Source of the DNA: Larix sibirica
Lineage: Eukaryota > Streptophyta > Pinopsida > Pinales > Pinaceae
Direction of reading: 5' to 3'
Assembly: GCA_004151065.3 (NCBI GenBank)
Contig: NWUY0300020328.1
Coordinates: 21,859-56,933 of the forward strand
DNA length: 35,075 nt
Below, piece after piece: positions 10,576 to 21,400 of the stretch (positions within the stretch are counted from its first letter, which is position 1; each line of letters starts with the position of its first letter). The translations under genes and the position numbers were made by a program. Under the pieces are notes generated by a model. It was given only the letters and a program-made list of their open reading frames with translations, made no database searches and was not told the DNA's origin.

Positions 10576-10903
10576 CTGCCATTTTTGTAAAAAATGTTGC
10601 AAAAGGTTGATGCCTACCGTCTACTCCTTCCTGTAAAGAAGATCTGGAATTGTTGTAAGAGTTGATGGGCATTCCAAAATTGAATATCTTTTTCTATTGT
10701 TAATGCTCATTCTCAATTGTTACCTTGAACTTAGGAGCCCCCTCAATATATGGTTTGATCGTTACTGACTACTTGGCTTACATTCACATAATGCCAAGTG
10801 TTCTTTTGATAATAACAAGATCTATTCATGTACCCCCAACAATAGTCTTTTTCATGTTACCCAAACTTCACTTGAAAGAAACGATTGCAACATTGCATAT
10901 GGC

Positions 10904-11083
10904 TTAATTTGCCAACCATTGATTGGTCTGGGTATCTAACCATAATTTTTGCCATTTCTCTAGAAAATGCAATGGATATAATGATCTGTAGTTCTTGGCT
11001 TCAACTAGTTTTTTCCATGTTCGCTCCTCGGGGCATGTTGGTTGTGTAACTTGTGGCAATTCAACTTTAATACTTAACTTTTT
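10904..11083 (-). pseudogene. Unidentified coding-like stretch, copy 1
   Basis: On the minus strand 59 codons are open between a TAG at 11084-11086 and a TAA at 10904-10906. The translation has normal composition with charged and aromatic residues: VELPQVTQPTCPEERTW, LVEAKNYRSLYPLHFLEKW and WLDTQTNQWLAN. Just upstream another frame reads MNSLRDRIEKVKY, and a one-base shift would join it to the main frame. I do not recognise a family. It could be a decayed transposon protein or a host exon. The same stretch appears at 12250-12429 in the second copy of the assembly duplication. Confidence 0.3.
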
Positions 11084-11099
11084 CTATACGATCACGAAG

Positions 11100-11127
11100 T
11101 GAATTCATGCGAGGTAGCATGAATTCA
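11100..11127. other. Perfect inverted repeat, 11 bp arms
   Basis: TGAATTCATGC and GCATGAATTCA flank the six-base loop GAGGTA. The same hairpin is at 12446-12473 in the duplicated block. It lies at the frameshift point upstream of the coding-like stretch. No function is known. Confidence 0.7.
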
Positions 11128-12249
11128 ACTTTGGAAAGGAATTCAGATTTGATGTGGGTCCTACGTGCTTAATTGGGTTAGATCTTAAGGATCACACCAA
11201 TTTTTCATCATTGGCTTCCAACAAATGTCTTGCATTAGTCATTGCACCCAGTTGAATTGAATAGAATCACCTCTTGCTCTTAAATGGTATCCTCCACAAT
11301 TCCAACATCTTTTGCCCACTTACTTTTACCTATTTTCTTTGGAGGCATAAGGAGTGTAACCTTGGAATGGCAAATTCAAACAATGCAAAAATATTCAACA
11401 ATGATATGGTTAAGCTTAATGGCACAACTGTTCTACTTTAAGTAGACGTCTTATATAATGTGACCAAAATTTACATCTCTTGTAAAGCATTCTCATAACA
11501 TTGTCCATCATATATGCATAGAGAACACAAGGCTACTAGGAAGAGTGGTTAACAACACAAAAATAAGTATAAGGAAAGCTATAGAAATTGAGAAACGACG
11601 CAACGCCCTCAATAGGGATGATAGTCTAAAGCTGAACAAGAGGTGGAAACCGATCATCAACCAATTCATTGAACCCTAAATTTTTTTCTTGGAATGAGCC
11701 AACCTTACTTCACTCCCTCCATTATTTTTTTTCTAGTGAATATTTATAATGGGCCCGCCCTCCATTATTCTCAACTCAATCATTGCATTGAAGATCCCTT
11801 ACAGATGGACTCATCTCTCTAAAGTCCGAAATGTTGGGTTAAAAAATCCTCTCAGTGAAATTTACATCTTTTATTAAATTTCACTTTAAATCTCTCTCTC
11901 CTTTTGATAAATTGAAAGAANCTGCCATTTTTGTAAAAAATGTTGCAAAAGGTTGATGCCTACCGTCTACTCCTTCCTGTAAAGAAGATCTGGAATTGTT
12001 GTAAGAGTTGATGGGCATTCCAAAATTGAATATCTTTTTCTATTGTTAATGCTCATTCTCAATTGTTACCTTGAACTTAGGAGCCCCCTCAATATATGGT
12101 TTGATCGTTACTGACTACTTGGCTTACATTCACATAATGCCAAGTGTTCTTTTGATAATAACAAGATCTATTCATGTACCCCCAACAATAGTCTTTTTCA
12201 TGTTACCCAAACTTCACTTGAAAGAAACGATTGCAACATTGCATATGGC

Positions 12250-12429
12250 TTAATTTGCCAACCATTGATTGGTCTGGGTATCTAACCATAATTTTTGCCA
12301 TTTCTCTAGAAAATGCAATGGATATAATGATCTGTAGTTCTTGGCTTCAACTAGTTTTTTCCATGTTCGCTCCTCGGGGCATGTTGGTTGTGTAACTTGT
12401 GGCAATTCAACTTTAATACTTAACTTTTT
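12250..12429 (-). pseudogene. Unidentified coding-like stretch, copy 2
   Basis: This is the copy of the 10904-11083 stretch inside the right half of the duplicated block, with the same translation by eye. It is probably the same locus seen twice and not a second gene. Confidence 0.3.
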
Positions 12430-12607
12430 CTATACGATCACGAAGTGAATTCATGCGAGGTAGCATGAATTCAACTTTGGAAAGGAATTCAGATTTGATG
12501 TGGGTCCTACGTGCTTAATTGGGTTAGATCTTAAGGATCACACCAATTTTTCATCATTGGCTTCCAACAAATGTCTTGCATTAGTCATTGCACCCAGTTG
12601 AATTGAA

Positions 12608-14345
12608 TAGAATCACCTCTTGCTCTTAAATGGTATCCTCCACAATTCCAACATCTTTTGCCCACTTACTTGTACCTATTTTCTTTGGAGGCATAAGGAG
12701 TGTAACCTTGGAATGGCAAATTCAAACAATGCAAAAATATTCAACAATGAGATGGTTAAGCTTAATGGGACAACTGTTCTACTTTAAGTAGACGTCTTAT
12801 ATAATGTGACCAAAATTTACATCTCTTGTAAAGCATTCTCATAACATTGTCCATCATATATGCATAGAGAACACAAGGCTACTAGGAAGAATGGTTAACA
12901 ACACAAAAATAAGTATAAGGGAAGCTATAGAAATTGAGAAATGACGCAACGCCCTCAATAGGGATGATAGTCTAAAGCTGAACAAGACGTGGAAACCGAT
13001 CATCAACCAATTCATTGAACCCTAAAGTTTTTTCTTGGAATGAGCCAACCTTACTTCACTCCCTCCATTATTTTTTTTCTAGTGAATATTTATAATGGGC
13101 CCACCCTCCATTATTCTCAACTCAATCATGGCATTGAAGATCCCTTGCAGATGGACTCATCTCTCTAATGTCCGAAATGTTGGGTTAAAAAATCCTCTCA
13201 GTCAAATTTACATCTTTTATTAAATTTCACTTTAAATCTCTCTCTCCTTTTGATAAATTGAAAGAAGAATAATGTTGTTACTCTAAGCCACGAGGGGATA
13301 TTTTATTGGTTAGGACATGGTTTAAATTTCGACAGTTGTTGCTTTCATCTTTTTGTTTTTTGGGATTGTAGTCTTTACATTTGTGTTTTAGACTTTATGA
13401 TAGAAAACAATTTTACTGAATATTCTATGCATATTATTTTACAATTGTTTTGGCCAAGTTAAGTCATATTCGAACTATTCTTGAAAATAATCACATCTTT
13501 CTCTTAAATGGTATCCTCCACAATTCCAACATCTTTTACGCACTTGCTTTAACCTATTTTTTTTGGAGGCACATTGGTTGATTTCATATACAACAAAATA
13601 AGGAGTGTAATGTTGGAATGACCAATTCGAGCATTGCAAAGCATTGAGATGGTAAAGCTTAGTGTCACAATTGTTCTACTTTAAGCAGATCTCTTGGCTT
13701 AAAATTCTTGTGGCATGCGACCAAAATTTACATCCCTTGTAGAGCATTCTCATAACACTGCTCACTATATATGCATAGAGAAAACAAGGCTATTAGAAAG
13801 AGTGGAGAACAACACAAAAAAAAGGATAAGGGAAGCTATATTAATTTAGAAACAAAACAAAACCCTTAATAAGGATGACAGTCTAAACCTCAACAAAACA
13901 TGGAATCATGAACCAACACAATAAACCCTAATTTTATTTCTTGAATGAGCTGACTTCACTTCCCTCCAAGTCCAATGAATATTTATAATGGGCCTTCCCT
14001 CCATTGTTCTCATCTCATTCATCGCATTGAAGGTCCCCTGAAGATGGACTCATCTCTTTGAAGTCCGAAACGTTGGGTTAAAAATTCTACACAAGTTTCC
14101 TCCGTGTCGAATTTAAATATCTTGTGATATTTAATTTTAAAGGATAAAGTTGTTATTCTTAGGCACGAGGGGATGTTTTGTTGGTTAGGACATGGTTTTA
14201 ATTCCCACAATTGTTGCTTTCATCTTTTTGTTTTTTTGGGATTGTAGTTTTCTTTACATTTGTTTTTTAGATTGTATGATAGAAATGCTTATTATTTAAC
14301 ATTTGTTTTTGCTAAGTCATATTCAAACTATAAATGGGATCACAA
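12608..14345. repeat. Diverged tandem duplication, unit about 878 bp
   Basis: CTCTTAAATGGTATCCTCC at 12623 recurs at 13501, and the copies then run in parallel: TCATATATGCATAGAGA-like, TTTATAATGGGCC, GATGGACTCATCTCT, GTTGGGTTAAAAA, CACGAGGGGAT, TTGTTGCTTTCATC and AAGTCATATTC blocks. Substitutions and indels are frequent, so this is a true old duplication, unlike the N-bounded copies next to it. Unit 1 is about 12608-13487 and unit 2 about 13488-14345. A repeat of this kind could have hindered assembly here. Confidence 0.85.
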
Positions 14346-14760
14346 CAAAAACATGATCAAGGGTGTACAATTGAAAGCCTAATTAATAAAACAAACCTAA
14401 TTAATGAAACATGTCTTTTTCTTGGATAAAAGTCTACTTGGAGCCCAATTTATCTTAGGGTAGGTTTTGGAGCCCCAATGCATGCAAATCCTTTTATTAT
14501 GAGTTATGTGTTGGCCTAAGTCAATTTGTGTATAACACTTGGGCCCACATTTTATGTGTGTAGTACTACAATTACACCGACATTTGTAACAAGCAACACA
14601 CGTATCATATTGATTGAATAAGTTCTTTCATTATACTATTATGTTTTTAAGCATACTTTTTGCATTGGCATTTATGTCGTTATGATTTATTGTGATAGAA
14701 CTTGTTATGTTCTTGGGTCTGTGAATTACATCATAAACTGTATCCATCATGAAACCAATG
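14346..14760. other. Unassigned AT-rich DNA
   Basis: Nothing was recognised on either strand. Confidence 0.4.
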
Positions 14761-15192
14761 CATAGGTGGAATGAGGGTGTGCTTCATCACATTGGTGTGA
14801 AGGGACGTTAAAGGAGAAGACAATAGGTAAAGCAGGAGAAAAAGGTTTCCCCTATTCAAATGAATTTGAGCGCCTTTTGTGACCATGAGGTATGTTTACT
14901 TGTAATATTTTGATTATTTTTGCTATTATGATTATGATTATTATTATTTAGGTGATGTATGTTTGAAATTTCTTATGCATGTGTTGTTTAATACTTTTGG
15001 GCATGTATTTGTGGGCACATAGAAAAACTTATGCTTGCAGAAGCCTTAGAGATGGCATATGGGGACATAGAAAAACTTGGAGGTCTAGGGTATTTAAGAT
15101 TTGCAAGGGCATTGGAGTCTAAAGTAGGTGACATTTTTAGGAGTATGGCCTTACTAAGGGTTGTTATTGAGAAAAAGATAGATTCCTTGTAA
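14761..15192 (+). pseudogene. Unidentified coding-like fragment, possible two-exon remnant
   Basis: The frame from 14761 reads RWNEGVLHHIGVKGR, two stops (14809, 14824), then SPIQMNLSAFCDHE and ends at a good donor-like GAG|GTATGT at 14889/14890. A second frame is open from 14992 to the TAA at 15190-15192 (66 codons) and contains EKLMLAEALEMAYGDIEK, GGLGYLRFARALESKVGD and MALLRVVIEKKID, which has protein-like composition. Acceptor-like sites at 14951 and 15040 do not join the frames cleanly. I do not recognise the family. It may be a decayed host gene or a captured fragment next to the copia LTR. Confidence 0.35.
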
Positions 15193-15306
15193 ATTATCTT
15201 AATTCCCTTGAGTAACTACATGATCATGAGGAGTGAGGGAGAAGGAAGAAGCAATGCTTGAAAATCATACTGCAACTAATTGATATTCTTTAAAGTGGAG
15301 GATGCT

Positions 15307-15789
15307 TGTAGCATACCTAAATATATATTAAGTATATATTTATTACATAGAAACTATGATATACATATTAATTATCAATCCCTGATTACTTCTTATTTGG
15401 ATAGGCACTATTCTCGAGTGTCACTCCTATTCATTATGACAACCATTTAATGTTATATGAAGAAATCTCATTCTTTCATTGTATTTGTGTTTTTCATATC
15501 AATATATTATTTTTTTATCCTTTATGTATTAATAGGGTATGTCCCATTTGTTATAATTTAATGATTACTCATTGTGAGTACCTTTGTATAGAGAACTCAA
15601 GTAGGGTGCTACCTCAAGAATGTATAAAGAGCCTACAAGTTCAAGTTTGACTAGTTGACCTTCACCTATTTCTACTATTATAATAAATGAAAATAAATGA
15701 TTAAATGATGAACTTAGCTATGATTACAAATACATTAATGATACATATGAATGTGTTGTTGCCACGTGAGGTTTACACCCGTAATACCA
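15307..15789 (-). mobile_element. 3' LTR of copia element 2
   Basis: On the minus strand the segment begins TGGTATTAC immediately after a polypurine tract and ends GTATGCTACA, giving TG...CA ends with an imperfect terminal inverted repeat. It lies 3' of the integrase and linker remnants. A TATA-like TTTATACATTC sits in the first third on the minus strand. No second LTR was found at the higher-coordinate side. The plus frame 15450-15650 inside it is ignored. Confidence 0.55.
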
Positions 15790-15790
15790 A

Positions 15791-15800
15791 CTCCCCCCTT
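15791..15800 (-). other. Polypurine tract of copia 2
   Basis: AAGGGGGGAG on the minus strand directly precedes the LTR start, the expected place for plus-strand priming. Confidence 0.6.
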
Positions 15801-16134
15801 AAATTGAAGAGGGGATAGAGAAAAAGGATTACATCATACAATTTACTTTGCTCCCTTAATGTTAATCAAGGACATCAACCCATCCTTGCCCCCCAATCCC
15901 TTGAAACTCCATATTGTTCACTCGTGAATCCATTAAAAACATTAACAACAAAAAGTCGTGTTTTAGAGTGATTGGCGGGGGATTGTCCTTGAACATTATT
16001 GTAATATCAACAATACGTGTTAATAAGTGTGAGGTGGAAAATTCTCCCAATAATATTTGGAAAGACTGTAAAGAATCTTGGTTCAACAATGGTGGAGATA
16101 ACCCACTTCTGATGATGGGAAGTCATCATCATAA
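15801..16134 (-). mobile_element. Copia 2 internal 3' remnant, RT and RNase H missing
   Basis: About 330 bases separate the linker from the polypurine tract. One minus frame reads PKWAIST-like 'QKWVISTIVEPRFFTVF' and then breaks down. Reverse transcriptase and RNase H, together about 2 kb in intact elements, are absent, so an internal deletion is inferred. Confidence 0.55.
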
Positions 16135-16560
16135 TTAATGAATAATGGAGTGGCATTGACAAGAGCATTGACATCTACAAGATGAGGATTGGATGAGCAA
16201 TTGATAAGAGAATTTTGAAAAGGTGAAGACATCTGGAATATAAAGGTTGGATGAGTTATCAAGAGAGTGCCTAGTAGCCATAGGAGTTGGAGTACCTAGG
16301 AGATTCTTTGTAGAAGCAGGAAGAGGAATAACACCATATGGTGAAGAAAAAGTGTCCAATAAGACACAACAATTGTCATCTAAAGGACTTCTAGAGTGAT
16401 AAGAAAAGGCATGATCCATGAAAGTGTGTCGATAATCATTTGAAGAATATTTTGAAAGAATTAATGGGATAGATCTTGACATACAATGAGTAGGAGCATC
16501 ATCAAAAGCAACCTCTCGATATTCAACCTCTTGGCCAGTGGTGGGATCATTGTGGTAGTA
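16135..16560 (-). pseudogene. Copia 2 integrase C-terminal tail and linker
   Basis: From about 16556 downward the minus strand reads NDPTTGQEVEYREVAFDD, matching the copia 'YNP.T.KVIISRDVVFDE' block that ends the integrase region. A Ser/Pro-rich linker follows (RSIPLILSKYSSNDYR, SSPYGVIPLPAST) and stays open for 115 codons to the stop just below 16138. The long open linker in an otherwise broken element is probably chance survival. RT does not follow. Confidence 0.78.
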
Positions 16561-17130
16561 TCCCTAAAATTTTCTATTTAGCCAACCAAAGTGGAGCAAA
16601 GTTTTGAAGATGATGATATGTTTTCCTTTTCATTAGTAGCATACGCCCATGAGTGAGATCAAAAAATCTTTGAAATGTGAAATAGTAGATTTGTTTGGAA
16701 ACCTTTAACATCATGGGTAGGTGTTTGATTAATGACAGAGATTGCACAAAAATTGCCTTACATAGAATGAAAGATTAATTGTTTGGAGTGAAGCATGTAG
16801 TGAGCCATCTTCATGATAGCCATATTAGTTTGTTCAACTTCTCCCTTTCGCTGTTGATAATAATGAATGGTTCTCTGCCAAGGAAGGGCTTGTGAAGCGA
16901 GAGATTACATAAAAGCTTTGTTGATATATTCACCTCCTCCATCATTCTTGATACACTTATTTCGCTTGAGGTTTGAGACCCTGAACTTCCCAGACATATC
17001 CTTGGATTTAATTTTGTATATGCAAAGAATCAAATAAAACCATTATTAAATGTGAGGAGGTACTTGGATTCCCTAAGAGAATGTGTGGTCATGTGGCCAT
17101 AAATGCCACGATTATTAAGATCAAGATGTT
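16561..17130 (-). pseudogene. Copia 2 integrase core remnant
   Basis: The minus strand shows the retroviral-type integrase in order: LDLNNRGIYGHMTTHSL, then SKYLLTFNNGFI, KCIKNDGGGEYINKAF near 16911-16960, GEVEQTNMAIMKMAHYML and VINQTPTHD, followed by SWAYATNEKE. These match 'LVHTDLCGPM', 'RYFLTFIDDFS', 'KVLRSDNGGEYTS.EF', 'NGVAER.NRTIMEMARSML', 'LLNRSPTK' and 'CVAYAHVPKEKR'. The first catalytic Asp appears replaced by Gly, the second (in NDGGGEY) and the Glu are kept. Stops and frame changes occur between blocks, so it is dead. Confidence 0.88.
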
Positions 17131-17600
17131 GAGAAGCTCACCTTGTTTTGTCCTTTTGGAAAGAACTGAATCACACATCCTCACAAACACCATTGGTGGT
17201 TAAATTTGTGGAAGGCCATTTTCCATATGTAGATGACCCATATGTCATAATGGTCCTGAGTTGGTATCGTTGTGATGTTGGTGTAATCACCTATTGGTGC
17301 ATTGGCCACCTTTGCAACAAAACCCTTTTTGTCTTGAGGAAGAAGTCTTCCCAGTTTTTAACAGATGCTCAAATTCACCACAATACCTTGAGGCAATCAC
17401 CTTAAAATCATCACTCGTCCTTTACAACCCATCGATTTTACTAGAATTCCACCTTTTTTTAGTGTGTTATTGAAAGAAAACTTGGTTCAACAATTGCAAC
17501 ATTAAGAGCATCTCCGAACTTCATTGTATCGTTGATGATATAACCAAAATTTGAAATTTGTAGTGTTGAATGGTCACTAATAACCACTCTCTCCCCTGTG
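17131..17600 (-). pseudogene. Copia 2 protease tail and GAG-pre-integrase remnant
   Basis: From 17600 downward the minus strand reads ERVVISDHSTLQISNFG, DALNVAIVEPSFLSITH and, across stops, KKVEF. These correspond to the copia protease segment 'V.DGS...I...G', 'L.NVLYVPSL..NLLSV' and the following strand. Near 17170-17240 it reads GKWPSTNLTTNGVCEDV, equal to 'GLP.......VCE.C' of the pre-integrase zinc-binding domain, where the second Cys is lost to a stop. Domain order is right for copia pol. Confidence 0.78.
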
Positions 17601-17787
17601 TTGTTGTCTATAATAAATGAGAAGGTGTTCATGTTTAGTCATGTTTAGTCAACAATCCACTCTTGTTGAGAAAAAGAGAAGCAATATATAGACTGCATTG
17701 CTAAATATGCAATGAGAGAGAAACGAACATAGCCGACTCCTATCCTATAGATCTTGCAAGCTCTTCAATTTTTTGAAGACGAGCAAG

Positions 17788-17829
17788 TCAAGTCTTGAAG
17801 AGATGCCCCTCGAGATGACAGTCGTTGCA
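17788..17829 (-). pseudogene. Copia 2 gag zinc knuckle with last Cys changed to a stop
   Basis: The minus strand reads C-N-D-C-H-L-E-G-H-L-F-K-T-stop, a perfect CX2CX4HX4C knuckle except that the final Cys codon is TGA (17788-17790). The knuckle binds RNA in gag. It lies about 190 bases upstream of the protease block, which is the right order. More gag sequence should lie above 17830 but was not identified. Confidence 0.82.
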
Positions 17830-18340
17830 TGTGAGTCTTTTTATGAGGCATCGAGATAACTTTTGGACGAGCTGGATTTGGAGGGGTTAATTCCCCGATG
17901 TTCGTCAAGATAATTTGATTCTTTATAAGGTAAGAAAAACCTCCTAAAGGACGGACTTGTAGCATCCTTTATAAATGAAGGGATTCTATAGAATATGATA
18001 ACAAAGGTTGAATGGTGGAGATAACTTATTAGGAACAATACTTACGTATTTGGATCTCAATTTTGCCTTTAGTGTTGTGATGTTAGGTTTTAGGTTTTTA
18101 AACCTTGTGATATAGCTGTCAACATGTTGATGTAACCCATTTTAAGATTTAAAGTTCGGTTTTGAGTTATTTGAGTTGATTGATATTCAGTGTTCCAAAT
18201 ACATCATTGAATATGATCAATCCAAAAGCTTCATCCTTTAGATATATGATGCTATAATTGTAACCATTAGTAATAAGAAAGGTTTTTCGCCAAATACATG
18301 CATAAACATTTGCTTTGAAGAAGGTCGGTCATTTGATATG
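17830..18340. other. Probable decayed gag side of copia 2, otherwise unassigned
   Basis: Gag should continue here on the minus strand. The minus frame at 17765-17965 has a basic Pro-rich stretch (LTPPNPARPKVISMPHKK) that fits a gag region just before the knuckle. Beyond about 18000 nothing was recognised, and no second LTR or primer site was found. Confidence 0.35.
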
Positions 18341-18490
18341 TTAGTATGATAATTAGCCCTATTTAATTGAGGATGTCCAATAACAAAGAAATGTTGAAAT
18401 GTTGAAATATTAGTATGATAATTTAGTATGATTTTCACTAGCAAAAATAAAGAAATGTTGAAATATTTCAAGGATGTCCAATATAAGAAT
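18341..18490. repeat. Local short direct repeats
   Basis: AGTATGATAATT, AAAGAAATGTTGAAAT and AAGGATGTCCAAT-like words recur two or three times within 150 bases. This looks like slippage-type local duplication. It underlies the minus frame at 18238-18513, which I do not accept as a gene. Confidence 0.65.
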
Positions 18491-21400
18491 GCATACATTG
18501 ATTCTTGCGACAATTTCTAGAATTCCTACTCTCCCTTCAAATGAGCACTTACACCTATGAAATATTTCCTTTTTTTTGACTAATTCATTTCTTATATGGT
18601 GCTTCAGGAGGTGTTATCTTTGTTATTTTGTTAATGCCATTAACAATAATGAGCTTGTCATCTTGATCTTTGTGCCGTAAGGCTCTGGCTCTGGCTCTAC
18701 AAAGGTAAGGTAAACTTAGTTAAGTGGACTTATTGGTTATAATGATAATGTACACGAGCAACAAGAAAGAGCCTTTAGCTAGAAGGTTATGTACAAACTT
18801 GTCGCTAAAGCTACACAGTGACCATTGGGTTGAAGGGATCCCTACTAGTAGCTAAGTGGGAGGGATTTAAAAACCTCCTTCACCCAGATTTTATTATCTT
18901 GGGGATGAAGAGGTCCAAAGGAGCTAGTGGGACCATTGTCAACAAAGGTGAGGACAATGTGTACAATAGTAGACTACAAAGTTTGAGAATTCAGTCAACT
19001 GGGGTTCATTCGCAAGAACCTAGAGGTGGTCATCAAGTACCTGGGAGGCCTTTGCAATAGCACCATAAAGAGGTAAGGTATGCTATTTAGGCCTAAGATG
19101 CTAGATAAGGTCTGTGTGTAGTCCCAAACAATGATTGGAAGGGAGGGGGGACGAATAGGAAGATTGCCACCACTACAGATGTGTGCACAGACCTTAATAA
19201 CCATTGTGAGCATTGGACATTGATGATCACACTAAAGAAACATATTGGACATAGCCTTTGGCATTGAATCCCAAGAATTAGAAGTTGTAGTAGTCCAAGG
19301 ACTTATGTGGTTGTTGAAGCATGCAAGGAGATAGAAAGTAGTTGATCTTGCATACTAGAAAATTTATTGAATTGTAGTGAAGAAAGAAGTGAACATGAGT
19401 AACCTCCATAATTAGGAGAAGGAGATGATGGTATTGTTTCATATCAAGATTCATATTAATAAATCAATCTAGGTTCCCTTTTTGGTTTTGGTTCACAGGC
19501 GAAGTTCATTGTAGTGGGATTGTACTTAATTTTGGCATAAAGGTGCTTGATCACCTTCATCAGTAGCCTTGTTACGATGGGAGAATAAAGATGTAGAGTT
19601 AAACGTTAAGAAGCAATGTTTGGGTGCACTTTTGGGATACAGAGGTGCATCATCCTTTATTGAGATACTTGATTTCTCATTATATTTTGGTTTTCATTGT
19701 GGGAGAAGATAGACACCAAATTGAAGAGGTCTACAACATTCCATCTTAAGACGATTGGAGAATAGGGGGGTGCGAAACATGACACTAGCTCAAAATTTGA
19801 GAGGATACAATTTAAAGCATCCAAGAACTGAGGACTTGGGATTAGAATCTTATTCTTAATTCAACACTTGTATAATATAGTTGTTCGGACTTCCCCATGT
19901 AAATCCCCATTTGAATATTTGTTTTGGCTGTTTACGGCTGTTACCTCTAGACATGGTGACACAAGAGAATGAGCAAGAGCCTCAAGTCACGAACTAATGT
20001 TGAGACGTTCATTGATAGGATCTTGCAGATACACTTGTAGTTTTAAGAGATATTGAAGAAATGTAAAGAGAACTACAAGGCTAGGCACCAAAGGTAAATG
20101 TTGTCGGGTCCAGGAAAGGAAATGAAGGCCTTGAGTTATGGATTGTTCAAAGTGTTAGATATACTACGAAAAAATGCTTCTAGAGTTAGTGTGCCTCCTA
20201 TGCACATTTACATTGTAGTAAATGTAGAAAGCTTTAAACTCTATGAGTGATCCATACATGTTGAGGATGAGGAGGGTTGTGTCTCACCTTCCATAGAAGG
20301 GTTGAGACTAAATGCATATGTAGAATTACTAGAGGATATGATTTATATTAGAAGAGGATCAATAAGAGCAGATGGGGTCAATCAGAACTTTGGTGTGTGG
20401 GTTTGAGAAGGTAACTACCATTGAAGGCAAATTGGTAATCCAGGAAGAAAGTGGAAGAATTGTTTCCTTTTCTCTTTGACTGAATATTATGAAATGCAAA
20501 AGCCTTCTAAACCATGGAGGGATTATTCAACATGGTTCAACATAGGTGGTATATTGATTTATTAATGCTCTAAAATGTGGAAGGGAGAATTGTGGTTATA
20601 GGGGCAGTTTTCATTAGAGCTCAAAAAGCACGTTGGCAAATCAAAGATGGACATCGTTTGGTTCAAGGAAAACAATGTGGAGTTTTTGGTTCATTCACTT
20701 GAAGGAGATATGAATTGAAGGTTCCCATAGCATTCTACAAATCGAAGAGGTCCTCATTGCATTTTGCTAGTCGAGTGCTTTTCCATTAGGGTTTATTTCC
20801 TAAAATAAATTTCATATGTGTAAGTTATGACCCTATTATTGTGATCGACCAATTATTCCATGTAGGTCAACTCATTAACGTAATGTTGAAATTGAATGGA
20901 CAACTCAGTAAATTAGTCTTTAAAGGTGAATTAAATGCTAAGTTCCGTAATGAGGTTGATTAGTGTGAAAACAAAATTATTGTGAAAGAAAGTGAAATTA
21001 CAAGTTTACTTGTGCGTTTCAGAAAATTAAGGTAAGATAATAAATTTGCTTTTGAATGAGTTTGATGAATTGAAAAATGACCTTTTGTCATGTATGCCCA
21101 ATCAATATTTCTTGTACGTTGTGATGCTCGAACCATGACATGTGATGATAAGCTTTTGCATGTAATCATGGTGTCAAGGCCTATGCTGCCCAAATGTTGA
21201 CAAAAATGGCGATTATGTAATGGAACATATTTGTTTTTGAGTGATCAAGTGAAGGAATGTATGTTCAATCTAGTGGTGGCATCGTTATTAAATCGTTGAT
21301 GGCTTGTTCAAGCAAAGCGACTATCTTTTCATGTCTCCAATAAAATTAATTGAGTGATGTTGGTGATAAAGTTTACTTAGAGTCAAATATATCTTAGAAG

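Larger units (their letters stand above)
10576..13266. repeat. 1345 bp direct duplication separated by the single N at 11921
   Basis: Bases 10576-11920 and 11922-13266 align with a constant offset of 1346. The first 750 bases or so are identical by eye; about 13 substitutions are concentrated after position 11320. The N sits exactly at the junction. This looks like unmerged overlapping contig ends, with differences clustering toward the end of the left contig. The identical short frames at 10725-10907 and 12071-12253 are a by-product. Confidence 0.92.

Noticed and set aside
10725-12253. Two identical 60-codon plus-strand frames
   Set aside because: They lie in the duplicated 1345 bp block, show no family motif, and oppose a more protein-like minus-strand stretch.
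16135-16482. The 115-codon minus frame as a host gene
   Set aside because: It is the Ser/Pro-rich linker that follows the copia integrase motif in the same frame.
17900-17990. CTTGTAGCAT at 17958 as the second LTR border of copia 2
   Set aside because: Only about ten bases match the LTR end at 15307, no primer binding site stands beside it, and the following sequence does not align.
20000-20110. A plus-strand frame reading FIDRILQIHL as a gypsy integrase C-terminus
   Set aside because: The similarity is limited to common residues, the flanking blocks are missing and stops are frequent.
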